Source of the DNA: Pseudomonadota bacterium
GTDB lineage: Bacteria; Pseudomonadota; Gammaproteobacteria; Acidiferrobacterales; Acidiferrobacteraceae
Direction: 5' to 3'
Length of the DNA stretch: 35,270 bases
NCBI GenBank assembly: GCA_021819125.1
Contig: JAKARW010000011.1
Span: 1 to 35,270 of the forward strand
Made by a program: the position numbers and the translations under genes. Below the pieces are notes generated by a model, which ran no database searches, was not told the DNA's origin, and saw only the letters and a list, made by a program, of their open reading frames with translations. Below, in pieces: positions 8,726 to 18,066 of the stretch (its first letter is position 1; the number at the start of each line of letters is the position of its first letter).

Positions 8726-9573
8726 CACAATCTCCGATGCATGACACTAGGAAGGCGGCGGCGGACCGCCGCCACGGATGCCTGGTCGATCCGCGCGGTT
8801 ACGATCCCGGGGCCCTCGCCCCGCTCTGCGAGGACCGTGCCCCAGGGATCGACGATCAGGCTGTGCCCATAGGTGGCACGGCCGTTATCGTGTCGCCCGC
8901 TTTGCGCCGACGCCACGACATAGGAACTGTTTTCGATGGCCCGGGCGCGCACCAAGACCTCCCAGTGCGCCGCCCCCGTCGGGACCGTGAACGCCGCGGG
9001 CACGGCCACGATTTCCGCGCCCGCATCGAGCAGCGCGCGAAACAGCTCGGGAAAACGCAGATCGTAGCAGATGGCAAGCCCGAGACGACCCCATGGCGTG
9101 GCGACGGTCACCGCCGTGTCGCCAGCCTCGAAGGCATCGGACTCGGCATAGCGCTCACTAGGCCCGAGATCCACGTCGAAAAGATGGATCTTATCATAAC
9201 GCGCAACCCGCTCCCCGCGGTCATTGAATACAAGACAAGCCGACCGGACTCGGGCGGGATCACAAGAACGCAGGGCGATGGTTCCGGCCACAACCCATAA
9301 AGACAATGCCCGGCTCACGCGCGCGATAGCATCCTGGATCGGACCGCCGTCATCAGTCTCGGCGTGGCGCAGGCGCGACTCTTTGGAATCGGCCATGAGC
9401 GCGAAGTTCTCCGGCAGCACCGCAAAGTGCGCGCCCTGCGCACGGGCCTCACGCAGACCGGCCTCGGCGGCGGCGAGATTGGCCGCGACATCGGACCCTG
9501 AATTCATTTGGACGGCGGCGACCGTCGCTGTCCATCCTTGTCCATTTTCCTGTGGATGCTCGGTTTGTTCCAT
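8725..9573 (-). CDS. Nitrilase-family amidase (Nit1/YbeM-like, likely deaminated-glutathione amidase)
   Basis: Carbon-nitrogen hydrolase of 282 residues. The catalytic Glu-Lys-Cys triad is visible: Glu55 in AVLPENFAL, Lys128 in [14 protein letters not shown] and Cys169 in [14 protein letters not shown]. The segment [20 protein letters not shown] is typical of the Nit1 branch, which hydrolyses deaminated glutathione as metabolite repair; bacterial members are common beside yhdP and tldD. The ATG at 9573 has AGGGACC directly upstream and lies inside the 3' end of yhdP in another frame, a 70-base overlap. The substrate is inferred from the branch, not shown. Its stop overlaps the tldD start. Confidence 0.9.
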   Translation of the reverse strand: MEQTEHPQENGQGWTATVAAVQMNSGSDVAANLAAAEAGLREARAQGAHFAVLPENFALMADSKESRLRHAETDDGGPIQDAIARVSRALSLWVVAGTIALRSCDPARVRSACLVFNDRGERVARYDKIHLFDVDLGPSERYAESDAFEAGDTAVTVATPWGRLGLAICYDLRFPELFRALLDAGAEIVAVPAAFTVPTGAAHWEVLVRARAIENSSYVVASAQSGRHDNGRATYGHSLIVDPWGTVLAERGEGPGIVTARIDQASVAAVRRRLPSVMHRRL

Positions 9574-12500
9574 GGTCCCTTGACGTAATAGGTAAGCCGT
9601 GTCCCCTGATCGATCTCATGGGCGAATACCTTCTGCATGAGCAGCACGACCGCGCCCGCGATCGGGCCACCGAGAAGGCCAGTGGCGAGCGTGACGTTGT
9701 TCCCGATATGCGGCTGCACGCGAATCCGCAGGTCGAAGGTCTCGGCCACGAGATCAGCCTGGCCGGACACGGCAACATTGGCCGATGTCCCCTCGATATG
9801 AATGCCGCGGGTCTTGGCCACGCCATTCTCGGCGATCAGTTTGCCATCGATGCGATCAAAGGCAAAACCGCGCCCAAACATGCTGCTGAAGTCCAGGGTC
9901 AGGTAGTGCGTGATGGAATCCACATTGAGGATCCCGAGCAATTTGCCGGCCCCCTGCTGCACCTTGACGAACCGGCCATTGCGCGCGACAAACCGGATGT
10001 TGGCCTCGAGCCTGTTTACGGAAAAGGCCGCCGGCCCCCCGGGCCAGTTCAAGGTCCCGCGGGCGGTCACGCGCCCACCCGCGACCTGATGGGGTAGGCC
10101 CCAGGCGGCCAGGGTGCGGCCCACGTTTTGACTCTGGAAGGCGAGCGTGAACAGCGACTCGGGCAGTCCGCCATGCCGCGTCCATTGCCCAAATCCGGTC
10201 AAGCTCGCATGCGGTCGCACAAGCGCGATCCGCTGGAAGCGAAAGCCGTCGGCATACGGTGCGCCATCGATCGTGAGGTGCCCGATGTAGTGGCCATCGA
10301 CCGTAAGGCTGTCGGCGGTAAAGCGGATAGCCGGCAGCCGCCGCGGATCGTGAACCGAAAGCGCGCGACCTGTCGTGCGCACGGCGCGCGGCGGCGCCGG
10401 TATGACGAGGTGATCGAGACGCAACATGATGGCGGGGCGGGGCCGCGTGTCCCAGTCCACCGTCCCGGCGATATCGGGTCCTTCGAGCACGCCGGACCAC
10501 GCCGACCCGCGGCGCCGGAATCGCGCATGGACGATGCCAAACGAGCGGCCGGCCCACGCCAGGGATCCGATGTAGGCCGTGAAGGCACGCGGTGTCACGA
10601 GCGGCTGCATGCCGGCTGCGGGGCGCACCCGATCGAGGGTCTTGACGAACGCAAGCCACGGTGTGACCGCGAGATAGCTGCTACGCACGCCGACGGCAAG
10701 CCCCCGAGCGACCGTCTTGGGGATGATGGCCGACCCGATCCCGACCCATAGACCCTGGGGGCCGTCGCGCGGGCCGGCATACGCGAAAGTCAGATGCCGC
10801 GCCACCCCGCCGCGCACGAATACCCCGCGCCGGCCGCTCACGATCGTCCAATGCGCGGCCGCCGGGACCCCAGCGGCCTTACCCGCGGGGTACGGCAGAT
10901 GAAGGGCCAGATGGCGCACGTCGGCACTGACCTGCGCGCGCAGGTGCCGCCGATTGGCGAGACGCAGGCGCCAGGTGAGGGTGCCGTCCACATATCGTCG
11001 AGCCGGGCCCGCCAAGACCTTCAGGTGCGCGGCATCGATGAGACCCGTCGCCTGCCCACGGATCCCGCCGTGGCGCCGGGGTGTCAGGGTGAGCGCAAAA
11101 GGGCCCCCGAGCAGGCGGCCGGACAGCCGCGCGCGGTCGGGGCCTGCGCCATTGAACGCAATCTGACCGGTGAGCGCCCGCCAGCGCAGGACCCTCGATC
11201 CCAGAGGGTAACGCAGGCGCGCCTGCGTAAGGCCGAGATCCCCATGGAGCGTCAAGGGCCCCTGGCGCCGCGAGAACGGGATGTGCAGGGTGAGCGCAAG
11301 GCGCGCCGCCCCGGCCCCCGAGATCGTGGCCGGGAGCACGGAACGCAGGTGCGGGCGGACATGGGGCAAGACCACATGCAGGAGGTCTTCCAGCCCGCCT
11401 TGGGTGCGCAGGCGCACGGTGGCCACGCCAGACGGGGTGCCGAGCGGACCGGCGTGGACCGTAAGGGCCGGCACGCCCACCCCGCCCAGGGTACCCGACC
11501 CTTGCACGGAAAGCTGCGCCTCGTGTTCGGTCACGGTCACCGCCAAATGGCGCGCGCTCGGCCAATGGGGCAGAAAACGGTAGCGGCCATGCCTTACATG
11601 CAGCGTGGCCTGAAACACGCCCCCGCCGTTACGAAATGGGAACTTCGAAAGCGGCCCCTTGAACGTGACGTGGCCACTCGTTATGACGCCGCCCCGTATG
11701 GTGCGCGTGAGCCACTGTCGCAGATGGCCGCGCAGGGTTCGCGGATAGAGATCCTTCAGGGCCGGTATGCGGACATCGTGCACGACCGCCCCCAGGAGCA
11801 GCACCGGACCCTGGCCTGGCTCTTGCGCCCCGCTTGCCACGGCATCGACGTCCCCGGCGCTCGACGAAAGATGCAAGGCGGACAGCTCCCACGACAGACC
11901 TTGCGCGTCCTTGTGCCAGGAGAACTGGGCGCTCAAGGCCCGGACGTCGAGCGGGCCGGGCACGGACACCGGCCCGCGGACGAGACCGTGGACCCCGCTT
12001 ACGGTCAGGCGCCCGGCATGGGTGCTCGCGATGAGCGTACCGGAGGCATGCGCAAAGAACGGTCCGGACTGGGCCTGCCCAAGACCAAGACCCGCGAAAT
12101 GGGCGCGCGCCCGATAGTGCCACCGCGGGCCAAGATGCAGATGGAGGCGTACGAGCGTGCCTTTAGGGTCCAGGGCAAGCCAGGAGGCGATCCTCGGATT
12201 TAGCGAACGCAGGCGCGCGGCCACATAGGCCGCCTGGGTGAGCCGCAGACGATCGGTGCTCACATCCCACAGCCCGCCCCGGCGCGCCACATAAACGCTG
12301 TTCGCGCGCGAGCGCACCCCGGCAAGCGACGAGACGAGGTCGGCCGCATAAAACCGGAACCCCTGCCGGCCGATCTTTAGGCTAAAGCGGCCCGAGAGAT
12401 CGGCGATCGCGAGCGCGCGGGTGAAGCGATTGGCGGGCACGAAGGCGTGCGTGAGCGCCACATCACCGCCGACGAAACCAAGGTTGCCACGATTCCATGT

Positions 12501-13292
12501 GGTCCAGAGCTGTCCGTCGACGATGCCGGCGAGCGGGCGCAGCCGGCGACGACCGGTCAAGGCGGCGGCGGCATGGAGATCAAGCGCCGTGGCATGCACC
12601 CCGAGCGCGCCGCGAAAGTGCCCGGGTGAAAACCCGCCGCCCGAAAACTGGGCGGTCACCTGGCAGCGGCCGCACACCCCCGGGATCGCCGCCGAGCCGG
12701 TCAAGGTGCGATCCTTGATACCGGTGATCCAGCTTGCGTCGAGCCCTTGCAGCGAGACGATGCGCCGCCCCGGCATCGCGATCACGATCTGCCCGGCGCT
12801 TAGACTCATGGCGTGCATCGCCCCAAGGAAGCGGCGCCAATCGAAGGGCCGTGTTGCCTGATGGGCAAGCCCCACGATATGCAGACCGTGCGCGGTCTTA
12901 CGCAGGTTGAGGCGCGCGCCCCTGACGTCGATGACCGCCGGCTCCAGGCGCGCGCGTGCCAAGGCAAGCCACGACAGATCGACGCGCACGGCGCGCGCCA
13001 CCACGGCCGGGCCCGCCCGGCCCATGACCGTCACCCCTCGGAGCAAAATCCCCGGACGCCAACCGACTTGTGCCGCGACCGTCCGCACACGCACCGGCGC
13101 ACCGAGGGCACGCGTCAACGCCGCCTCGAGCGCCGGCCGGCCGGTCTGCAAAAGCGGCGTAAGCCACAAAGGACTTGTGGTAAGCGCCACCGCGAGCATA
13201 CCGAGCAATACCGCTCCGGTGGCGAGGACGTAACGCACGCCGCGACTTCGTTTGCGCCAGAAAGCCTGTGCCCGCCGCTTACGCCCTACCAT
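9504..13292 (-). CDS. yhdP: YhdP-family AsmA-like envelope protein (DUF3971/AsmA2)
   Basis: Very large envelope protein of about 1262 residues, in the size range of YhdP. A basic N-terminus (MVGRKRRAQAFWRK) precedes a single membrane anchor near residues 21-45 (VLATGAVLLGMLAVALTTSP); the rest should lie in the periplasm. The C-terminal part has the AsmA-like stretch VQQGAGKLLGILNVDSI, followed by LDFSSMFGRGFAFDRIDG and a final LLGGPIAGAVVLLMQKVF, all typical. In enterobacteria YhdP, with TamB and YdbH, moves phospholipid to the outer membrane. The frame is open to 13337, but the added residues look unnatural before the anchor, so I prefer 13292. It lies between rng and the nitrilase, as in many gammaproteobacteria. 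Confidence 0.9.
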   Translation of the reverse strand: MVGRKRRAQAFWRKRSRGVRYVLATGAVLLGMLAVALTTSPLWLTPLLQTGRPALEAALTRALGAPVRVRTVAAQVGWRPGILLRGVTVMGRAGPAVVARAVRVDLSWLALARARLEPAVIDVRGARLNLRKTAHGLHIVGLAHQATRPFDWRRFLGAMHAMSLSAGQIVIAMPGRRIVSLQGLDASWITGIKDRTLTGSAAIPGVCGRCQVTAQFSGGGFSPGHFRGALGVHATALDLHAAAALTGRRRLRPLAGIVDGQLWTTWNRGNLGFVGGDVALTHAFVPANRFTRALAIADLSGRFSLKIGRQGFRFYAADLVSSLAGVRSRANSVYVARRGGLWDVSTDRLRLTQAAYVAARLRSLNPRIASWLALDPKGTLVRLHLHLGPRWHYRARAHFAGLGLGQAQSGPFFAHASGTLIASTHAGRLTVSGVHGLVRGPVSVPGPLDVRALSAQFSWHKDAQGLSWELSALHLSSSAGDVDAVASGAQEPGQGPVLLLGAVVHDVRIPALKDLYPRTLRGHLRQWLTRTIRGGVITSGHVTFKGPLSKFPFRNGGGVFQATLHVRHGRYRFLPHWPSARHLAVTVTEHEAQLSVQGSGTLGGVGVPALTVHAGPLGTPSGVATVRLRTQGGLEDLLHVVLPHVRPHLRSVLPATISGAGAARLALTLHIPFSRRQGPLTLHGDLGLTQARLRYPLGSRVLRWRALTGQIAFNGAGPDRARLSGRLLGGPFALTLTPRRHGGIRGQATGLIDAAHLKVLAGPARRYVDGTLTWRLRLANRRHLRAQVSADVRHLALHLPYPAGKAAGVPAAAHWTIVSGRRGVFVRGGVARHLTFAYAGPRDGPQGLWVGIGSAIIPKTVARGLAVGVRSSYLAVTPWLAFVKTLDRVRPAAGMQPLVTPRAFTAYIGSLAWAGRSFGIVHARFRRRGSAWSGVLEGPDIAGTVDWDTRPRPAIMLRLDHLVIPAPPRAVRTTGRALSVHDPRRLPAIRFTADSLTVDGHYIGHLTIDGAPYADGFRFQRIALVRPHASLTGFGQWTRHGGLPESLFTLAFQSQNVGRTLAAWGLPHQVAGGRVTARGTLNWPGGPAAFSVNRLEANIRFVARNGRFVKVQQGAGKLLGILNVDSITHYLTLDFSSMFGRGFAFDRIDGKLIAENGVAKTRGIHIEGTSANVAVSGQADLVAETFDLRIRVQPHIGNNVTLATGLLGGPIAGAVVLLMQKVFAHEIDQGTRLTYYVKGPWNKPSIHRKMDKDGQRRSPPSK

Positions 13293-13350
13293 ACAATCAT
13301 CGACCTGGATTTCCTCTCGAGGAGGTCGTCTGCGCATCGCGATCCACGAC

Positions 13351-14775
13351 TCAAGTCAGCACGACCTCGTACTCCTCCTGATTGTAGAGCGGCTCGACCT
13401 GGAGATGAATGGGCTTGCCGATGAACTCCTGTAAGCGCGCCAGACTTTGCGCTTGATCGTCCGAAAGCCGATCGACGACCACCTGGGAGGCGACCACCAG
13501 GTATTCATCCGTGCCGAATTGCCGGGCCTCGCGCAGGATCTCCCGGAAGATCTCATAGGCCACAGTCTCGGGGGTCTTTAGCACGCCGCGCCCCTTGCAC
13601 GCAGGACAGGTCTCGCACAACAGGTGCTCGAGGCTCTCACGGGTGCGCTTGCGCGTGATCTCCACAAGACCCAAAGCCGACATATCGGCGATCGAAGCCT
13701 TGACACGATCGCGCGCCAACGCCCGCTCAAGCGCACGCAAGACCTGGCGCTTGTGATCGGGGTCCCCCATGTCGATGAAATCCACGATGATCATGCCCCC
13801 GAGATTGCGCAATCGCAGCTGGCGGGCGATGGCGTGCGCAGCCTCGAGATTGGTCTTAAAGATGGTCTCGGCGAGATTGCGGTGCCCGACATAAGTGCCG
13901 GTATTCACATCCACCGTGGTCATGGCCTCGGTCTGGTCGATGACGAGGTAGCCGCCGGACTTCAACGCCACCCGCCGATCCAGGGCGCGCTTGATCTCGT
14001 CTTCCACGGAGTAGAGATCGAAGATCGGGCGCTCACCCGGGTAATACTCGATGCGCGGGGCCACGTCGGGCACGAATTCCAGGGCAAACTCCTGGGCCTT
14101 GATGTACATCTCGCGCGAGTCGATGCGCACCTTCTCAATGTTGTCGCGCACAAGATCGCGCATGGCGCGCAGCACAAGCGACAGGTCCTCGTGAATCAGG
14201 CCATGCCGGTCGGGCTCACGCACGCGCTCGGACACGCGCTGCCAGAGCTTGCGCAAGTAGCAGATGTCGCGCTTCAACTCCTCCTCGCTCACCTGCTCGG
14301 CCATGGTGCGCAGGATGAAGCCTCCGGGCTCATCGCCCATGGCCGAGCGCACCGCGGCGCGCAGGCGCAGGCGCTCCTCCTCGTTGTCGATCTTTTGCGA
14401 GATACCGATATGGTCGCTGGTCGGCATGTAGACGACGTAACGGGCCGGCAGACTGACCTGGGTCGTAAGCCGCGCACCCTTGGTCCCGATCGGGTCTTTG
14501 ACGACCTGCACGGTCAGGTCCTGACCCTCGACCAGCGCCGCGACCCCGCCGGCCTTCATCTCGGCGGTCTGCAAAAACGCCGTGCGCTCAAGCCCGATGT
14601 CGACGAATGCCGCCTGCATGCCTGGGAGAAAGCGCGACACCCGACCCTTGTAGATGTTGCCGACAAGACCCCGGTGACTGGCGCGCTCGATGTGGACCTC
14701 CTGCAACACCCCGTTCTCGACGACCGCCACGCGCGTCTCCTGGGGCGTCACATTGATCAGAATCTCCTCGCTCAT
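13351..14775 (-). CDS. rng: Ribonuclease G
   Basis: Endoribonuclease G of the RNase E/G family, acting in 16S rRNA 5' maturation and mRNA decay. The S1 RNA-binding domain lies at about residues 37-100 (GLVGNIYKGRVSRFLPGMQA). The metal-binding catalytic aspartates are Asp289 (TTVDVNTGT) and Asp332 (IIVDFIDMGD). The zinc-link is C390-P-A-C393 in ETCPACKGRG. There is no long unstructured C-terminal tail, which separates it from RNase E. The frame is open to 14808, but the ATG at 14775 gives the classic N-terminus MSEEILINVTPQETRVA, has GAGGG upstream and overlaps the maf stop as ATGA. The product has 474 residues. Confidence 0.97.
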   Translation of the reverse strand: MSEEILINVTPQETRVAVVENGVLQEVHIERASHRGLVGNIYKGRVSRFLPGMQAAFVDIGLERTAFLQTAEMKAGGVAALVEGQDLTVQVVKDPIGTKGARLTTQVSLPARYVVYMPTSDHIGISQKIDNEEERLRLRAAVRSAMGDEPGGFILRTMAEQVSEEELKRDICYLRKLWQRVSERVREPDRHGLIHEDLSLVLRAMRDLVRDNIEKVRIDSREMYIKAQEFALEFVPDVAPRIEYYPGERPIFDLYSVEDEIKRALDRRVALKSGGYLVIDQTEAMTTVDVNTGTYVGHRNLAETIFKTNLEAAHAIARQLRLRNLGGMIIVDFIDMGDPDHKRQVLRALERALARDRVKASIADMSALGLVEITRKRTRESLEHLLCETCPACKGRGVLKTPETVAYEIFREILREARQFGTDEYLVVASQVVVDRLSDDQAQSLARLQEFIGKPIHLQVEPLYNQEEYEVVLT

Positions 14776-15341
14776 AAAAGACCCTCGGCCGCGAGCAGCC
14801 GGCCGCATTCGTATAACGGTAGACCGACGACCCCCGAGTAACTCCCCGAGAGGCGCGTGACAAACAACGCCGCACGCCCCTGGATCGCATAGCCCCCGGC
14901 CTTACCGATCGGTTCCCCGGTCGCGCAATAAGCGTCGATCTCGGCTTCACTGAGCGCCTTGAAGGTCACGTCGCTACGCACCACCACCTCGTGATGCGCG
15001 CGGCCCGACAGGCATACCGCGGTATAGACGGCATGCTCGGTCCCCGACAGGCGGCCTAGCGCCGCGCGGGCCGCCGACACCTCATCCGGCTTATGCAATA
15101 CCGCACCGTCGTGCACGACTATGGTGTCGGCGCCCAGGACCGGCGCTGCGGCAAGCCCGCGGCGGTCGCGCTCGCGCGCGCCCGCTGCGGCCTTTTCGTG
15201 GGCCATCCGTTGCACGTAGGCTTGCGGCGCCTCGAAAGGTCGCGGCGCCTCGTCGATATCCGGTGCTAGCGTCACGAACGTGATCCCGATCTGCTTTAGG
15301 AGCTCCTGGCGGCGTTCCGAGGCCGAGGCCAGATAAATCAC
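14772..15341 (-). CDS. maf: Maf/YhdE nucleoside triphosphate pyrophosphatase (dTTP/UTP type)
   Basis: Maf-family pyrophosphatase of 189 residues that removes non-canonical or excess nucleotides and has been tied to septum control. Motifs are LASASERRQELLKQIG at the N-terminus, VLGADTIVV in the middle with the catalytic Asp, PIGKAGGYAIQG and GSYSGVVGLPLYE. Line-up with E. coli YhdE (dTTP/UTP) is closer than with YceF. The start is GTG at 15341, with AGGGGG upstream, and it overlaps the rlmH stop as GTGA; the 3' end overlaps the rng start as ATGA. Substrate preference is inferred from the YhdE-like sequence. Confidence 0.95.
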   Translation of the reverse strand: MIYLASASERRQELLKQIGITFVTLAPDIDEAPRPFEAPQAYVQRMAHEKAAAGARERDRRGLAAAPVLGADTIVVHDGAVLHKPDEVSAARAALGRLSGTEHAVYTAVCLSGRAHHEVVVRSDVTFKALSEAEIDAYCATGEPIGKAGGYAIQGRAALFVTRLSGSYSGVVGLPLYECGRLLAAEGLL

Positions 15342-15814
15342 GACGACCCCCTATGGTAAGGTTGCCCGCTCAAGGTGCTATAGGCGCGATACAGTTGTTC
15401 GGCAAGCATGACGCGCACCAGGGCATGCGGAAATACAAGCGGCGACAGGGACCAGCGGTCATAAGCCGCCTCGAGACACGCATCGGCCAGTCCCTCCGCG
15501 CCCCCGATCAGAAAGGCAAGCGGCCGGCCGGCGGCGAGCCATGCCTCGAGGTCACGCGCCAATGCCTCGCTCGTGCGCATGCGCCCCGCGACATCGAGCG
15601 CCACGAGTAGCGCGTGGGCTGGCGCGGCGCCAAGGAGCCGCTCGCCCTCCTCGCGTTTGAGCCTATCCCGATCACCCCCACGCGTCCATCGCGCCGGCGC
15701 GATCTCGGTCAACTCCAGACGGTAGGGGCCGGGCAGGCGCCGAGCATAGTCCACAAATCCGGCCTGGACCCAGGCCGGGACCCGCGTGCCGACCGCCAGC
15801 AGGCGCAACGCCAC
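15338..15814 (-). CDS. rlmH: 23S rRNA pseudouridine-1915 N3-methyltransferase RlmH
   Basis: SPOUT-class methyltransferase that modifies pseudouridine 1915 in helix 69 of 23S rRNA. Typical segments are LLAVGTRVPAWVQAGFVDY at the N-terminus, AFLIGGAEGL for the knotted SAM site, and the C-terminal FPHALVRVMLAEQLYRAYS plus GQPYHRG. The product has 158 residues, the usual size. Start codon GTG, three bases after the rsfS stop; its own stop overlaps the maf start. rsfS–rlmH pairing is conserved in most bacteria. The C-terminus is slightly altered, ending YHRGSS where YHR followed by a hydrophobic tail is commoner. Confidence 0.96.
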   Translation of the reverse strand: MALRLLAVGTRVPAWVQAGFVDYARRLPGPYRLELTEIAPARWTRGGDRDRLKREEGERLLGAAPAHALLVALDVAGRMRTSEALARDLEAWLAAGRPLAFLIGGAEGLADACLEAAYDRWSLSPLVFPHALVRVMLAEQLYRAYSTLSGQPYHRGSS

Positions 15815-15817
15815 GAG

Positions 15818-16177
15818 TCAGCCCCGCGGGCGCCGCTCGCCGCCGGCCTCTTCGCGCGCCCCGAACTCCTCGGACCAGAGCTTTTCCAAGGCGTAGAACG
15901 CCCGGGTCTTGGGATGCATGACGTGCGTAATGACATCCGCGCAGTCGATGAGCACCCATTCGCCATCGCCCAACCCTTCGACACCCTGCGGCTTGTAGCC
16001 TGCTTCGCGCAGCGCATCGTCGACCTTGCGGCCGATCGAGGTCACATGGCGGGTGGATGTCCCACTGGCGACGATCATGGTGTCGGTGATGTCGGTCAAG
16101 GACCGCACATCGAGGACCACGATATCGTCCGCCTTGGCCTGTTCCAGCGCCTCTCGTACCCGTTCAAGCTTCGTCAT
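15818..16177 (-). CDS. rsfS: Ribosomal silencing factor RsfS
   Basis: RsfS (Iojap family) binds ribosomal protein uL14 and blocks subunit joining when nutrients are short. Conserved stretches are DDIVVLDVRSLTDITDTMIV, ASGTSTRHV and WVLIDCADVITHVMHPKTRA, with YALEKLWSE near the end. The frame is open to 16213, but the ATG at 16177 gives the normal 119-residue product, starting [11 protein letters not shown], and overlaps the nadD end by 14 bases. The last 20 residues are charged and probably flexible. Confidence 0.96.
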   Translation of the reverse strand: MTKLERVREALEQAKADDIVVLDVRSLTDITDTMIVASGTSTRHVTSIGRKVDDALREAGYKPQGVEGLGDGEWVLIDCADVITHVMHPKTRAFYALEKLWSEEFGAREEAGGERRPRG

Positions 16178-16829
16178 GACGCGATGATCTCCGATACAAT
16201 CCATGGGCCTCAATATAGGCCGACACCCCGGGCGGCAGCCACGCCTCGGGGGCCGCGGCCTCGGCCAGCGCCTTACGCAAAGCGGTGGCCGATTCGGGAC
16301 GCGCGCTTACGGTAAACCGCAACGCACGGCCGTGGTCGGTATTCAGCAACTCATCCGGGTCGCTCACGAGATGCGGCCGCACCCACTCCGGGAGCGTCTC
16401 GTCGACCCCCGGGCGGCTCACGATGATGACATGGGCGAGACCCAGGATGCGCCGCCAGCGGTGCCAAGATGGCAGGCCCGCGAAGGCGTCCGCGCCCAAG
16501 ATCAGGGCGAGCGGCCGGTCATAGCGGGCACGCAGGATGGCGAGCGTGTCGACCATGTAGGAAGGCCCTTCGCGCTCGTACTCGGTCTCATCGATGCCAA
16601 AGCGGGGGTCGCCAGCCAGCGCCAAGCGCAGCATCGCCAGCCGATGGCAGGCCGCGGCGAGCGGCACCGGCCTGTGCGGTGGACGGGCCGCGGGGACGAA
16701 CACGATACGCGACAATGGTAACGCGCGCATGAGGGCGTCTGCGACCGCGACATGTCCGCGGTGCACCGGATCGAAGGTCCCGCCGAAAACCCCCAGGAGA
16801 ACTCGACTATTGGCGGATATGCCCGTCAC
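16164..16829 (-). CDS. nadD: Nicotinate-nucleotide adenylyltransferase
   Basis: NadD makes deamido-NAD from nicotinate mononucleotide and ATP. The nucleotidyltransferase signature is [14 protein letters not shown] with the HxGH motif at residues 23-26, followed by [10 protein letters not shown] and [16 protein letters not shown]. The open frame runs far upstream into proA sequence, where it is only a shadow. The first sensible start is the GTG at 16829, giving 221 residues and a 23-base overlap with the end of proA; no ATG is available in the right place. Downstream it overlaps rsfS, the usual partner. Confidence 0.93.
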   Translation of the reverse strand: MTGISANSRVLLGVFGGTFDPVHRGHVAVADALMRALPLSRIVFVPAARPPHRPVPLAAACHRLAMLRLALAGDPRFGIDETEYEREGPSYMVDTLAILRARYDRPLALILGADAFAGLPSWHRWRRILGLAHVIIVSRPGVDETLPEWVRPHLVSDPDELLNTDHGRALRFTVSARPESATALRKALAEAAAPEAWLPPGVSAYIEAHGLYRRSSRHDEA

Positions 16830-18066
16830 CCCAAACCACGAACTTCTGGGACGTGAGGCCCTCGAGCCCAACCGGGCCGCGCGCATGAAGCTTGTCGGTA
16901 CTGATACCGATCTCCGCCCCCAGGCCATACTCGAAACCATCGGCGAGGCGCGTCGAGGCATTGACCATCACCGAACTCGAATCCACTTCACGCATAAAGC
17001 GCTGGGCATGCGTCCAGTTCTCGGTCACGATAGCATCAGTGTGATGAGAGCCGTAGCGACCGATATGGGCGATCGCCTCGTCCACGCCAGCCACCACCCG
17101 GATCGCAAGGATCGGCGCCAGATACTCGGTCTCCCAATCCTCCTCGGTGGCCGGCACCATACCCGCCACCCGGTCGCGCGCCTTGGGACAGCCACGCAGC
17201 TCGACTTTGTGCTCGCGATAGATGCGCGCAAGCGGCGCCAGCAGCTCGTCTGCGCGGCGCTCGGCGATCAGCAAGGTCTCCATGGTGTTGCATGTCCCGT
17301 AGCGCTGAGTCTTGGCATTCACCGCCACCGCCAGCGCCTTGGCGGCATCGGCGTCATCATCGATGTAGACGTGACACACCCCGTGCAGATGCTTTAAGAC
17401 CGGCATGCGCGCCTCACGCGCGACGAGCTCGACTAGCCCCTTGCCGCCGCGCGGAATGACGAGGTCGACGACGCCCTCCATATGCAGTAAGTGCGTCACG
17501 GCGGCCCGATCGGTGGTCTCGACGAGTCCCAACGCCCCCGGCGGAAGGCCGGCCGCGGCCAGGCCTTCCTGCAAATAGCGGCCGATGATCGTATTGGAAT
17601 GCACGGCCTCGGAACCCCCGCGCAGGATGACCGCGTTGCCGGACTTAAGACAAAGCCCGGCGGCATCGGCGGTCACGTTGGGTCGCGATTCATAGATGAT
17701 GCCGATCACGCCGAGCGGCACCCGCATGCGTCCGACCTGAATACCCGAAGGCCGCATCGCAAGCCCGGTGATCTCGCCCACAGGGTCCGGGAGGGCCGCG
17801 ATTTCCAACAACCCCTGCCCCATGTGCGCGATGCGCTCCGGGGTCAGCGTCAGGCGATCGATGAGGGCGGCATCGAGGCCGGCTTCGCGCGCCGCCGTCA
17901 CATCGCGCTCGTTTGCCGCGCGGATCTTAGCGGCGTGCGCCTGCAAGCGCTCGGCGGCCACACCCAGCGCCTTGTTCTTGGCCCCGGTCGTCGCGCGCGC
18001 CATGGCCGGGGCGGCTTCGCGCGCCCGGCGCCCGAGCGCCTCCATAGAACTTTCGATATCCGTCAT
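16807..18066 (-). CDS. proA: Gamma-glutamyl phosphate reductase
   Basis: ProA reduces gamma-glutamyl phosphate to glutamate semialdehyde in proline synthesis. The aldehyde-dehydrogenase-type catalytic cysteine is Cys259 in [13 protein letters not shown]. Other marks are [45 protein letters not shown] and the C-terminal [20 protein letters not shown]. At 419 residues it is the normal length. Both GTG 18069 and ATG 18066 are possible; the ATG has GAGG seven bases upstream and overlaps the holA stop as TGATG. proA between holA and nadD is a known gammaproteobacterial arrangement; E. coli lacks it there. Confidence 0.97.
   Translation of the reverse strand: MTDIESSMEALGRRAREAAPAMARATTGAKNKALGVAAERLQAHAAKIRAANERDVTAAREAGLDAALIDRLTLTPERIAHMGQGLLEIAALPDPVGEITGLAMRPSGIQVGRMRVPLGVIGIIYESRPNVTADAAGLCLKSGNAVILRGGSEAVHSNTIIGRYLQEGLAAAGLPPGALGLVETTDRAAVTHLLHMEGVVDLVIPRGGKGLVELVAREARMPVLKHLHGVCHVYIDDDADAAKALAVAVNAKTQRYGTCNTMETLLIAERRADELLAPLARIYREHKVELRGCPKARDRVAGMVPATEEDWETEYLAPILAIRVVAGVDEAIAHIGRYGSHHTDAIVTENWTHAQRFMREVDSSSVMVNASTRLADGFEYGLGAEIGISTDKLHARGPVGLEGLTSQKFVVWGDGHIRQ

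Noticed and set aside
10794-12203. A 469-codon open frame on the plus strand
   Set aside because: It lies fully antisense to yhdP, is very rich in Arg, Pro and Gly, and has no family features; long antisense frames are common in GC-rich genes.
13624-14841. A 405-codon open frame on the plus strand
   Set aside because: Antisense shadow of rng, with repeated His, Leu and Asp typical of a reversed codon pattern.
16164-16961. nadD starting at 16961 (265 codons)
   Set aside because: The extra N-terminus is only the shadow of proA; the conserved GVFGGTFDP motif should lie close to the N-terminus.
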